NCBI GenBank assembly: GCA_046565765.1
Contig: JBKHXX010000093.1
Coordinates: 1-64,000 of the forward strand
Direction: 5' to 3'
DNA length: 64,000 nt
From: JBFMCT01 sp046565765
GTDB lineage: Bacteria > Actinomycetota > Acidimicrobiia > Acidimicrobiales > AC-14
Made by a program: the position numbers and the translations under genes. Positions 8,695 to 16,816 of this stretch are shown here, in pieces; the first letter of the stretch is position 1; each line of letters starts with the position of its first letter. The notes below the pieces were generated by a model. It made no database searches and was not told where the DNA came from. It saw only the letters and a program-made list of their open reading frames with translations.

Positions 8695-8700
8695 TACGCT
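8695..8700 (+). promoter_or_regulatory. -10 element before the leader ORF/glycosyltransferase
   Basis: TACGCT lies 6 nt upstream of an ATG at 8707, the spacing seen at other near-leaderless starts in this window (tldD, moaC, the hydrolase at 18774). The glycosyltransferase frame has no start here, so the transcript would open with the 17-codon ORF. Confidence 0.35.
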
Positions 8701-8706
8701 GGGCCG

Positions 8707-8760
8707 ATGCTCGTGACCGGCCGGCGGAGAGCCGGCGTGGCCCCCCGGTCCGACCGCTGA
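8707..8760 (+). CDS. possible 17-residue leader peptide
   Basis: Short ORF MLVTGRRRAGVAPRSDR beginning 6 nt after a TACGCT -10 element and ending before the glycosyltransferase starts (GTG 8799 or ATG 8817). It is Arg-rich (five Arg in 17) and out of frame with the glycosyltransferase. It may be a regulatory leader, a chance ORF, or the displaced true N-terminus of the glycosyltransferase after a frameshift. Evidence is position only. Confidence 0.2.
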   Translation: MLVTGRRRAGVAPRSDR

Positions 8761-8816
8761 CCCGGCTCCGCCGCCCCTCCCCCGCCACCGCCGCCAGCGT
8801 GGTCGGCCTGGCCCGC

Positions 8817-9773
8817 ATGGGTGTGTCCGCCTCGCGTTTCCTCGGGCCCGACCCGACCGCTCCGGCCCTGGACGTGCGGGTCGTCGTGCCGGCCCGCGAC
8901 GAGGTCGACCTCGTCGTCGACTGCGTGACCGCGGCGCTGCCCCAGGCCACCGAGGTGGTGGTGGTCGACGACGCCTCCACCGACGGCACGGGAGAGGAGG
9001 CGGCGGAGGCCGGGGCTCGCGTCGTGCGCCTCGACGGCGACCCGCCGGCGGGCTGGACGGGCAAGGCCCGGGCGTGCGCGGCCGGGGCCCGGGGCGCCGA
9101 GACGGAATGGCTGGCCTTCGTTGACGCCGACGTGGTGCTGCACCCTGCGGCCCTGGCGACGATGGGCGCGGCCACCGCCCACACCTCCACCAGCATCGTC
9201 GGTGGCCTCGAGTGCCGGACGGTCTGGGAGCGGCTGCTGCTCCCCGAGCTGGGGCTCGCCCTCGTCCAGGAGGGCCTCCCCCGGGACTTCGCCAGCGGGC
9301 ATTGCTTCCTCGTCCGCCGTGACCACTACGAGGCCATCGGGGGACACGGCCACCCCGACGTACGCGGCTCGGTGCTCGACGACCGTGACCTGGCCCGGGC
9401 CCTGGGCGGCCACGACGCCCGGATCGCCCCCGACCTGCTCCGGGCCCGGATGTACCGCAGCGGCGCCGCCCTGCGGGCGGGCCTGGTGAAGAACCAGGCG
9501 GCCCTGCACGGCCGGCCGGTCGCCCACCTGGCCGCGCTCCTCCTGCCGGTCGCCAGCCGGCGGCCCTGGGCGGCCATGGTGGTCAGCGCCGGCGGCCGGG
9601 TCGCCGCCGGCCAGAACCCGCTCTACGGTGGTCTGGCCCCGCTGGCCCGGCTCGCCCTGGCCACGCTCTACGTCGAGAGCCTCTGGCGCGCCCGTACGGG
9701 CCGGCCGGTGACGTGGAAGGGGCGAGCGGTCAACCCCCGGCAGCACGGACGCGAGGAGACGACGCATGGCTGA
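8817..9773 (+). CDS. family 2 glycosyltransferase
   Basis: GT-A fold glycosyltransferase of 318 residues, resembling enzymes that glycosylate carotenoid acids or make glycolipids. Visible are the nucleotide-binding start VRVVVPARDE, VVVVDDASTDGTGEEA, the metal-binding D-x-D in AFVDADVVLHP, and an acceptor-side acidic stretch (SVLDDRDLARALGG). The C-terminal third is hydrophobic and may sit at the membrane. The ATG at 8817 is chosen; a GTG at 8799 is equally possible and neither has a ribosome binding site. Its place between carotenoid genes suggests glycosylated carotenoids, which is inference. It overlaps the next gene by 8 bp. Confidence 0.85.
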   Translation: MGVSASRFLGPDPTAPALDVRVVVPARDEVDLVVDCVTAALPQATEVVVVDDASTDGTGEEAAEAGARVVRLDGDPPAGWTGKARACAAGARGAETEWLAFVDADVVLHPAALATMGAATAHTSTSIVGGLECRTVWERLLLPELGLALVQEGLPRDFASGHCFLVRRDHYEAIGGHGHPDVRGSVLDDRDLARALGGHDARIAPDLLRARMYRSGAALRAGLVKNQAALHGRPVAHLAALLLPVASRRPWAAMVVSAGGRVAAGQNPLYGGLAPLARLALATLYVESLWRARTGRPVTWKGRAVNPRQHGREETTHG

Positions 9774-10143
9774 CGACGGCCCCTTGGAGGCGGTGCAGCG
9801 GATCAACCGGGCATGGCGCACGGGCGACGCAGGCGGGATGGCGGAGCTGTTCCACCCGGACGCGGTCATCGTCCACCCCGGGTTCGAAGGCCGCTCCGAG
9901 GGACGGGAGGCGTGCGTGCAGAGCTACGTCGACTTCGCCGGCCAGGCCACCGTCCGCAGCCTCGACGAGTACGAGACGGCCGTCGACGTGGTGGGCGACA
10001 CCGCCGTCGTCACCTACGGGTTCACCATCGACTACGACCTCGAAGGCCAGCCCCACCAGGACCGGGGCACCGACCTCTACGTGCTCAAGCACCTCGACGG
10101 CCGCTGGCAGGCGGTGTGGCGCACGCTGGTGATGGCCGACTGA
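9766..10143 (+). CDS. SnoaL/NTF2-like protein
   Basis: Protein of 125 residues with the cone-shaped NTF2/SnoaL-like fold: an N-terminal helix pair (LEAVQRINRAWRTGDAGGMAELFHPDAVIVHP) followed by curved strands ending RWQAVWRTLVMAD. Family members include small ketosteroid-isomerase-like enzymes and many proteins without known reaction. It overlaps the glycosyltransferase end by 8 bp, so translational coupling is likely and a role in modifying the same product is possible. No catalytic assignment can be made. A second SnoaL-like protein is at 58753-59172. Confidence 0.75.
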   Translation: MADDGPLEAVQRINRAWRTGDAGGMAELFHPDAVIVHPGFEGRSEGREACVQSYVDFAGQATVRSLDEYETAVDVVGDTAVVTYGFTIDYDLEGQPHQDRGTDLYVLKHLDGRWQAVWRTLVMAD

Positions 10144-10150
10144 GCCCGGC

Positions 10151-11575
10151 TCAGCCCGGCGGCCACGGCGGACGGGGCCCGGCGTAGGCGGCGTTGGGGT
10201 CGATGCGGGCCAGGCGCTCGGGGTCGCGGCTGGTACGGGTGTGCATGTAGCGGTAGGCGCCCGTCTCCACGCAGACGTCGTCGATGTCGGCCACGATCTG
10301 GTCGAGCAGGCCCGGAGGCAGCTTGTCGGGGACGGTCCCCACGTAGAAGACCGTCTCCGCCCACCGCTCGTCGTCGGGCCGGCCGCGGCTCAGGTAGGGC
10401 GAGCGGATGCCTTTGACGTAGGCGGTGATGACCCCGAAGCAGCCGTGGCGCTTGCGGTAGCCGCGCAGGACCTCGAAGACCCGGGCGCTCACCGCCACGT
10501 AGTCGCTCTCACGCATGACCACGGCCAGGTAGCGGGTCGGGTCGCCCACCGTCGAGTCCAGGATCTTGTCGATCGACGCCTCGGCGTACTTGATCAGGGC
10601 GTAGGGAGGGCTGAAGAGGACGCCCGCCATCCCCACGAACTTCAGGGCTCGGTCGACGGGCCCGGGAAGGCGTCCGGACAGGAATCCGATCTTGTGGAGG
10701 GCGGTGTAGGCGGTCGTGCTGGCGAAGCGGGCGACGGCTGTAGGACTGGTGTCCGCGAAGAGCGAGAACTCCCCGAAGCAGGCCTTGCCGAAGTCGACGA
10801 ACAGCCCCTTCATGAAGCGGGCCTCGGGCGGCGGCTGCGCCATCCGCCGGTGGGACACCTGCAGGAAGTCCTCCAGCGAGCGGTGGTGGCTCTGGCGGTT
10901 CCGCCACAGCGAATGGAACTTGTCGATGCGGATCACCCGCGACGTGACGGTCGACACCACCCCCTCCCGGCCCAGCCCCATGAGGATCCGGTTGAGGAGG
11001 TCGGGGGTTTCCGCTCGGCTGACACGGGCGACGTCCCCGTCCCACGTGACGTACTCCACCTCGAGGACGTTGTCGACGAACAGGCCGTGGCGGAACGACG
11101 AGGCGGTGATGCCCCCCACCGACGTGAAGCCGCCCACGGTGATGTGGGCGTGGTCGCCGATGACCGGCAGCCCCAGGCCGTGGTGGGCCAGGTGCTCGTC
11201 GACCTCGGAGAGCATGGCCCCCGCCTGGCTGGTGACCGTCATGGCCGAATCGTCGACGGACAGCACCCGGTTGTGCTTCTCCATGGCTATGACCGTGCCG
11301 CCCTCCGCCACGACCAGATCGTTGGACGAGTGGCCCTTGCTGCGGACGACCGGCCGGATCCCCAGCTGCCTCGTCTCCCGCACCGCGGTGGCGATGTCGT
11401 CGGTGGACTGCGGGAGGTAGACCCGCAGGGGGTAGCGGGGCGCCACCGCCGGTTCGGCCACCCGGCTCCAGTCGTAGCCGAGGCTGTCTATCGAGTCGTG
11501 GCCGAACAGTTCGTGACTGTTGATGCGCCGCCGCCACGCAGCCATGAGCGGCCGCCCAGCGGCACCCCTCGCCAT
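10151..11575 (-). CDS. FAD-linked oxidase/dehydrogenase
   Basis: Flavoprotein of 474 residues with an N-terminal PCMH-type FAD-binding domain. The typical stretches are RPVVRSKGHSSNDLVV and GLPVIGDHAHITVGGFTSVGG; no His is seen at the usual covalent-FAD position, so non-covalent FAD is more likely. The domain layout recalls sugar-lactone and cytokinin-type oxidases. A long C-terminal substrate domain follows (YVGTVPDKLPPGLLDQIVADIDDV). It is the last gene of the leftward set and abuts the SnoaL-like gene tail to tail. A Met at residue 11 is an alternative start. The substrate is unknown; a carotenoid-related or sugar alcohol is possible. Confidence 0.82.
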   Translation of the reverse strand: MARGAAGRPLMAAWRRRINSHELFGHDSIDSLGYDWSRVAEPAVAPRYPLRVYLPQSTDDIATAVRETRQLGIRPVVRSKGHSSNDLVVAEGGTVIAMEKHNRVLSVDDSAMTVTSQAGAMLSEVDEHLAHHGLGLPVIGDHAHITVGGFTSVGGITASSFRHGLFVDNVLEVEYVTWDGDVARVSRAETPDLLNRILMGLGREGVVSTVTSRVIRIDKFHSLWRNRQSHHRSLEDFLQVSHRRMAQPPPEARFMKGLFVDFGKACFGEFSLFADTSPTAVARFASTTAYTALHKIGFLSGRLPGPVDRALKFVGMAGVLFSPPYALIKYAEASIDKILDSTVGDPTRYLAVVMRESDYVAVSARVFEVLRGYRKRHGCFGVITAYVKGIRSPYLSRGRPDDERWAETVFYVGTVPDKLPPGLLDQIVADIDDVCVETGAYRYMHTRTSRDPERLARIDPNAAYAGPRPPWPPG

Positions 11576-11600
11576 GGCGACGAGGGTAGCGACGGAGGGG

Positions 11601-12428
11601 TCAGCGCGCCGGGTGCAGTGAGACCACGGTGAAGTCGGAATCGTCGAGGTAGCCGAGCTGGCCGACGAAGGGCGACCCGACGCGCAGCCCGATCACCCGC
11701 TTCTCCCGGAGCACCAGCCCCGTCTCGGGGTGGAACCAGTCGTCGACGGTGGCCGTCCCCACGGTGGCCCCGCTGAAGGTGGTGACCCACCGGGTGTGGC
11801 GGGCCCGGATGGTCCGGCCGTCGACCACCACATCCTCGTCGCCGACGTACTCGGTGACCTGGTCGGCCCGGGTGTCCTCGTCCGAGCACGTCCACTCGAC
11901 CCGGTCGCCGGGCGAGCGGCCGGCCATGTCGAAGGAGCCGCCCGGCCGGCAGCGGAAGTCCTGGGTGCCGTGCGTCCACCAGTAGGCGATGTCGGTCCCG
12001 TAGACCGGGAGCTCGGACCCGCAGCGGTCGTAGTACTCGAGGTGCTGGACGAGGAACCACTGCTCCTCCCGCACCCCGCAGCCGTGGCGGGTCACGATGC
12101 GCATGGTCGTCGCCGAGTACTCCCGCCGGTAGTTGAGGAACGAGACGAGCTCACCACCCGTCGTGCGGTACTGGTAGACGCCCGGTTCGGGCAGGCCGGG
12201 GACGGGCACGGCCGCTTCCGGCCCTGCGGCCCTGAACATGGCCACCGCCTCGTCGAGAGTGACGTCGCCCTCCCAGTACAGGCCGCCGATCAGGAAGGCC
12301 GGCCCGCCGACCACCACCAGGGCGAGCAGGGCCCACAACCGGTGGCGGGCGTAGGGCGACAGGCGGCGACGGCGGGCAGGCGCAGCCCACGCCTCGGCGG
12401 TGGTGGGGGTGTCGGCCTTCAGGGGCAT
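11601..12428 (-). CDS. membrane-anchored protein of unknown function
   Basis: Protein of 275 residues with one N-terminal membrane segment (LWALLALVVVGGPAFLIGGLYW) and an exported C-terminal domain holding several Cys residues (HGCGVRE, YYDRCGS, DFRCRPGG, WTCSDED), which could form disulfides outside. I do not recognise the domain. Its opening (GVYQYRTTGG) and strand pattern resemble the lipoprotein at 4548-5402, suggesting a shared beta-fold. The ATG at 12428 overlaps the crtB stop, so it is translationally coupled to the carotenoid operon. A role in placing or protecting membrane isoprenoids is speculation. Confidence 0.75.
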   Translation of the reverse strand: MPLKADTPTTAEAWAAPARRRRLSPYARHRLWALLALVVVGGPAFLIGGLYWEGDVTLDEAVAMFRAAGPEAAVPVPGLPEPGVYQYRTTGGELVSFLNYRREYSATTMRIVTRHGCGVREEQWFLVQHLEYYDRCGSELPVYGTDIAYWWTHGTQDFRCRPGGSFDMAGRSPGDRVEWTCSDEDTRADQVTEYVGDEDVVVDGRTIRARHTRWVTTFSGATVGTATVDDWFHPETGLVLREKRVIGLRVGSPFVGQLGYLDDSDFTVVSLHPAR

Positions 12429-13387
12429 CCCAGGCACCGGGACAGCCGACCCGGCGGCCCGGACCGACCCGGACGCAGCACACCGGCCGCCACCGCCAGC
12501 TTCTTCCAGGTCGGCACCCGCACCCGCTTGGTGAACACGTCGTAGCCGGCCTTCTCGATCTGGCCGAGGATGCCGCAGTAGAGGGCGCGAGCGCCGCGGA
12601 TGCAGCGGGCCGAGGCGGGAGGGAGCATGGGGATGCCCAGGTCGCCCGACTCGCAGTAGCGGCGGGCCCGGGCGATCTCGAAGGCCATGAGGTCGCACCA
12701 TTCGGGGGTGACCCGGCGCTCCCACGGGTCGGCCCCGAACTTCCGGATGTCCTCCTGGGGGATGTACACCCGTCCGCGGTCGAGGTCCTCGTCGACGTCC
12801 CGCCAGAAGTTGGCGAGCTGGAAGCCGATGCCGAGGTCGCGGGCGTGGGGCTTGGCCTCGGGCGACGTGGGCTCGAGGATGGGGAGCATCATCTCCCCGA
12901 TCACCGCCGCCGACCCGTCGGTGTAGACGAGGAGGTCGTCGAACGTCTCGTAGGTGGGGGTGTCGAGGTCCATGGCCATCGACCGCAGGAAGCGCACGAA
13001 GCAGTCCGGCTCGATGCGGAAGGCCCGCACGGTGTGGACGACGGCCTTGAGGACGGGGTGGTCGGAGTCGCCCGCCTCCAGGTCGGCGAAGAACTGGTCG
13101 CCGTAGGCGGCGAGGGCCGCCTTGCGCTCCTCGACCGTGGCGGACGATCCCAGATCACCGCGCCGGGTGGGGTCGGGGCCCGACCTTCGGCGAGGAGACG
13201 GGGATGGGGCCCCGTCGGGGAGGACGACATCGTCCACGATGTCGTCGGCGAAGCGGGTGAAGCCGTAGAGGGCGTGGACGTGGTGGCGCTTGACCGCCGG
13301 GAGCAGGTAGGTCGACCAGTAGTACGTGGTGCCGTAGCGGCGGTTGAGCTGCCGGCAGCGGGCGTACGACTCGTCGAGGGTGATCAC
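12419..13387 (-). CDS. crtB: phytoene synthase
   Basis: Squalene/phytoene synthase family enzyme (322 residues) joining two geranylgeranyl diphosphates head to head to give phytoene. Both Asp-rich motifs are clear: YGFTRFADDIVDD and FQLANFWRDVDEDLDRGRVYIP. Between the first motif and the next helix lies an extra Pro/Ser/Arg-rich loop (VLPDGAPSPSPRRRSGPDP) that looks like an insertion relative to typical CrtB. The start is the GTG at 13387 overlapping the crtI stop (GTGA). It belongs to the leftward crtE-crtI-crtB run. Confidence 0.95.
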   Translation of the reverse strand: MITLDESYARCRQLNRRYGTTYYWSTYLLPAVKRHHVHALYGFTRFADDIVDDVVLPDGAPSPSPRRRSGPDPTRRGDLGSSATVEERKAALAAYGDQFFADLEAGDSDHPVLKAVVHTVRAFRIEPDCFVRFLRSMAMDLDTPTYETFDDLLVYTDGSAAVIGEMMLPILEPTSPEAKPHARDLGIGFQLANFWRDVDEDLDRGRVYIPQEDIRKFGADPWERRVTPEWCDLMAFEIARARRYCESGDLGIPMLPPASARCIRGARALYCGILGQIEKAGYDVFTKRVRVPTWKKLAVAAGVLRPGRSGPPGRLSRCLGCP

Positions 13388-14859
13388 CGTGGCTTCAGCT
13401 GCTCCACCCGCTCCGCGGCCAGGCGGCCGGACAGGAGCACCATGGGGACCCCCACGCCGGGCACCGTGCTGGAACCGGTGAACACCAGTCCCGGCACCCG
13501 GTCGTCGACGTTGTTGGGGCGGAAGGGCCCGGTCTGGAAGAAGTTGTGGGCGATGGCGAAAGGGGTCCCCCGTTCCATGCCCTGGCGCTGCCAGTCGGTG
13601 GGGTCCACGAACCGCTCCACCACCACGTCGCCGGTGGGGTACCCGAACGACGCCACCCGCTCGATCAGCCGCTCCCGGAAGCCGGCCCGCTCCCGCTTCC
13701 AGTCGACCTTGCCGTCGAGGTTGGGGGTCGGCTCCAGCACGTAGAGCGTGGTGCAGCCGTCGGGAGCCAGGGACGGGTCGCTCCGGGTGGCGCTGCTCAC
13801 CAGGATGGACGGGTCGGACATGAGCACGCCCCGCTTCATCAGGGCCTCGAAGGCGCCCTCCCAGGCGTTGCCGAAGTGGATGTTGTGATGCTCGGCGTCG
13901 TCGGGCAGCGAGCCTCGCACCCCCGCCACCCACACTGCGCAGGACGGGGAGTAGTGGCCGCGCCGGGCGACGCGGGGGGCGGGCGTGCCGGGCAGGAGCT
14001 GGCGGTAGGCGACGGGCAGGTCGGGGTTGAGCACGACCGCGTCGGCCGGCACCACCTCGCCGCCGTCGAGGCGCACGCCGGTGACCCGCCCGTCGGAGGT
14101 CTGCTCGACCCGCTCCGCCGTCACGCCGTAGCGGAACTCGGCGCCCGCCTTGGCCGCGGCGGCGGCCAGGCCCCGGGGGACGGCGTGGATGCCGCCCTCG
14201 GGGAAGAACACGCCCTCGACGGTGTCCATGTACGTGATCACGCAGTACAGGGCCAGCGCCTCGTAGGGCGAGAGGCCCGCGTACATGGCCTGGAAGGAGA
14301 ACAGCCGCTGCAGCCGGTAGTCGTCGAAGTAGGAGTTGACCACGTTGGCCAGCCGGCGCAGGCCGCCCATGCGCACGAGCTTCACGAGCGGCAGGGGGCT
14401 GGGCTTGAAGAGGTCGAACAGCGAGTCGAAGTTGCGGTCGATGAAGTTCGGCAGCTCCAGCCGGTAGAGCTCGGTGAGGTAGTCGCAGAACCGCCCGAAC
14501 GACACCGCCTCGGCCGTGCCGCACTTCTCGCGGATCTCCTCGGCCATCGCCTCCCGGCCGTGGCGGACGCGGATCTCCGTGCCGTCGGCGAACGTCGCCC
14601 GGTAGATCGGGTCGACGGGGTGCAGGGTCAGGTGGTCGGCCATGTCGGCCCCCGCCCCCGAGAACGTCGAGGCGAGGATGCCGGTCATGGTGAGGACGCT
14701 GGGCCCTGTGTCGATGCGGAACCCCTGGGCCTCCAGCAGGCCGGCCCGCCCGCCGGGCCGGTCCTCCCGCTCCAGCACCGTCACCTCGTGGCCACGCCCG
14801 GAGAGGTGGCACGCCGCCGACAGGCCCCCCAGCCCGGCGCCGACGACGGCTACCCGCAC
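13384..14859 (-). CDS. crtI: phytoene desaturase
   Basis: FAD-dependent CrtI-type desaturase (491 residues) converting phytoene stepwise to lycopene. The N-terminal dinucleotide fold MRVAVVGAGLGGLSAACHL and the EREDRPGGRAG segment are typical, as is the C-terminal signature around GSSTVPGVGVPMVLLSGRLAAERV. Length and features match the CrtI family over the whole protein. It ends in a 4-bp overlap with crtB and lies 13 bp downstream of the prenyl synthase gene. Bacterial CrtI enzymes usually make all four desaturations, so lycopene is the expected product for CrtYc/CrtYd. Confidence 0.96.
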   Translation of the reverse strand: MRVAVVGAGLGGLSAACHLSGRGHEVTVLEREDRPGGRAGLLEAQGFRIDTGPSVLTMTGILASTFSGAGADMADHLTLHPVDPIYRATFADGTEIRVRHGREAMAEEIREKCGTAEAVSFGRFCDYLTELYRLELPNFIDRNFDSLFDLFKPSPLPLVKLVRMGGLRRLANVVNSYFDDYRLQRLFSFQAMYAGLSPYEALALYCVITYMDTVEGVFFPEGGIHAVPRGLAAAAAKAGAEFRYGVTAERVEQTSDGRVTGVRLDGGEVVPADAVVLNPDLPVAYRQLLPGTPAPRVARRGHYSPSCAVWVAGVRGSLPDDAEHHNIHFGNAWEGAFEALMKRGVLMSDPSILVSSATRSDPSLAPDGCTTLYVLEPTPNLDGKVDWKRERAGFRERLIERVASFGYPTGDVVVERFVDPTDWQRQGMERGTPFAIAHNFFQTGPFRPNNVDDRVPGLVFTGSSTVPGVGVPMVLLSGRLAAERVEQLKPR

Positions 14860-14872
14860 GGCCGGTCCCAGC

Positions 14873-15964
14873 TCACCGGTCGCGCCCGGCCACGTAGTGG
14901 GCCAGGTCGGCCAGGGCGTCTCGGGCGGCCCCGGTCAGCGGGGTGGCCTGGAGGCGGAGGAGCGCTTCGGTGACCCGCTCGTCGATGGTGGCCTCGACGT
15001 GGGCCACCGCCCCGGTCTCGACGAACAGGTCCTGGAGGTCGGCCAGCTCGTCGTCGGACAGGTCGGCCGCGCCGTAGCGGTCGAGCAGCGGCTCCGACTC
15101 CCCGAGATGGGCCCGGGCGGCGGCGTAGAGGAGGGTCGGCTTGCCCTCCCGGATGTCCTCCCCGACCGGCTTGCCGGTGAGGGTCTCGTCGCCGAAGGCG
15201 CCCAGCAGGTCGTCCCGGAGCTGGAACGCCTCGCCCAGGGGGAGGCCGAAGGCGGACAGGGGGCCGGCCAGGGCGTCGAGGCGGGCGGCCAGGGCGGCAC
15301 CGAGGTGCAGGGGCCGCTCGACCGTGTACTTGCCCGACTTGAACAGCGAGATGCGGCGCGCCTGGTGCTCGTCGGCCGCACCGCGGGCGGTGCCGACCAG
15401 GTCGAGGAACTGGCCGATGTTGACCTCGATACGCAACTCGGTGAAGACGGCCATGGCCTCCGGCGGCGCCCCGGCCAGCAGCAGGTCGGCGTACACGAAG
15501 GCCAGGTCGCCGACGAGCACGCCGACGCCCTCGCCGAAGCGCCGGCCCTCGCCGCGCCAACCGTCGAGGGCGTGCCGCTCCTCGAACTGCACGTGGATCG
15601 TGCTCATCGACCGGCGGGTGGACGATCCGTCCATGATGTCGTCGTGGATCAGGGCGAAGGTGTGGAGCAGCTCGAGCGCCGCCCCGGCGTCGACCACGGC
15701 CGGGTCGTCGGCGTCGCCCCCGGCTCCCACGAACGCCCAGTGGCAGAAGGCAGGCCGTAGCCGCTTCCCCCCGCCCAGGACGAGGGAGGCGAGGGCGTCG
15801 AAGGGAGCGTCGAGGTCGGCGGACACCGCCGTCCAGCGGGCCCGCTCCCCGGCCAGCAGATCGGCCACGCGCTGGTCCACCCGCCTGGCGATCCCGCTCA
15901 GGCTGGGGGGCGCTGGTGTTCTCACCGGGGCGACGCGCACGGTCCTCCTTCCCGCCGCCTCCAT
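14873..15964 (-). CDS. polyprenyl diphosphate synthase (likely GGPP synthase)
   Basis: Trans-prenyl diphosphate synthase (363 residues) extending allylic diphosphates with isopentenyl diphosphate. The first Asp-rich motif is DDIMDGSSTRR and the second DDLLGAFGDE; the GGGKRLRPAF helix is present. In this setting it most likely makes geranylgeranyl diphosphate for crtB (crtE role), but chain length cannot be proved from these motifs. It is the first gene of the crtE-crtI-crtB-membrane protein-FAD oxidase leftward series. The 73 bp before it may hold its promoter; no clear elements are visible. Confidence 0.92.
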   Translation of the reverse strand: MEAAGRRTVRVAPVRTPAPPSLSGIARRVDQRVADLLAGERARWTAVSADLDAPFDALASLVLGGGKRLRPAFCHWAFVGAGGDADDPAVVDAGAALELLHTFALIHDDIMDGSSTRRSMSTIHVQFEERHALDGWRGEGRRFGEGVGVLVGDLAFVYADLLLAGAPPEAMAVFTELRIEVNIGQFLDLVGTARGAADEHQARRISLFKSGKYTVERPLHLGAALAARLDALAGPLSAFGLPLGEAFQLRDDLLGAFGDETLTGKPVGEDIREGKPTLLYAAARAHLGESEPLLDRYGAADLSDDELADLQDLFVETGAVAHVEATIDERVTEALLRLQATPLTGAARDALADLAHYVAGRDR

Positions 15965-16037
15965 CGCCGTCAGCAGGTTAATCGGGGTGCCGGAGGTGGC
16001 TCCTCACGGTTCGGTCCCGGCGCCGACGCCGGATGGG

Positions 16038-16805
16038 TCAGAGCCGGAACCGTGACCGCTGGAGGAGCATGATGGCCAGCATCCCCGTCCACAGGCTGGA
16101 AAGCAGGTAGGGGAAGAAGGCGAGGGGCGGGATGAGCAGGCCAAGGGCGATGGCGAAGCCGCTGTAGTTCAGCCACCGCGGCAGCACGCCGGCGGTGTGG
16201 CCGACCAGCGCCGTCCCCCCCACGAAGGCCGCGCTGGGGATGAAGGCCACCGCCACCGACTGCCACTGGAGGACGAGCAGGGTGCGGGCCATGACCGGGT
16301 CGGGGCCGAAGTCGTCGAGGACGGCGGCGGCGATGGTGAGCATGGTGATGACCAGGAGCATGCCGACGAGGAGGATGCCGCCGACGAGGGTCACGTTGGC
16401 CACCCAACCCCCCGGTCCCTCGGCGTCGCGCAGCCAGCGCCACAGCCACGACAGGAAGACCATGAAGAAGAACAGGCTGAAGAGGGTCAGCAGGATGCCG
16501 GCGCTGATGCGGCCTCGCTGGTCGACCAGCTCGCGGGCGATGTCGGCGGCCGGGTCGTTGGGGTCCACCCCCCCGACGGGGAGCAGTGACCAGCCGAGGA
16601 AGCCGAGCAGGGCGTAGCCCAGGCCGAAGAAGCACGCCAGCCGGCCGAGGGGGCCGGTGGGCGGGCCGAGGGCGCCGTAGTCGCCGTCGGGGTCGGTGGG
16701 CGGCGGGACCTCCGCCGGGACGGGCCGGGACGGCGGCGGTGCGCCGGGGTCGCGGTCGCGGGGCGGCGGCGGTGTGGGGCGGGGCCGCTTGGAGGAGGGT
16801 GACAC
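16038..16805 (-). CDS. multi-pass membrane protein of unknown function
   Basis: Protein of 255 residues beginning with a Pro/Arg/Ser-rich cytoplasmic tail of about 50 residues (SPSSKRPRPTPPPPRD), then about six predicted membrane segments (LACFFGLGYALLGFLGW, ISAGILLTLFSLFFFMVFL, VTLVGGILLVGMLLVI, SVAVAFIPSAAFVGG, SGFAIALGLLIPPLAFF and a last segment near the C-terminus). No catalytic motif is seen. The GTG at 16805 lies 12 bp after the PAP2 gene stop, so the two are probably one operon. Function unknown. Confidence 0.75.
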   Translation of the reverse strand: MSPSSKRPRPTPPPPRDRDPGAPPPSRPVPAEVPPPTDPDGDYGALGPPTGPLGRLACFFGLGYALLGFLGWSLLPVGGVDPNDPAADIARELVDQRGRISAGILLTLFSLFFFMVFLSWLWRWLRDAEGPGGWVANVTLVGGILLVGMLLVITMLTIAAAVLDDFGPDPVMARTLLVLQWQSVAVAFIPSAAFVGGTALVGHTAGVLPRWLNYSGFAIALGLLIPPLAFFPYLLSSLWTGMLAIMLLQRSRFRL

Positions 16806-16816
16806 GCGCGAGCCGA

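Noticed and set aside
7349..15964. C50 carotenoid pathway (decaprenoxanthin or sarcinaxanthin type)
   Set aside because: The CrtYc/CrtYd pair fits, but there is no UbiA-type lycopene elongase in the window.
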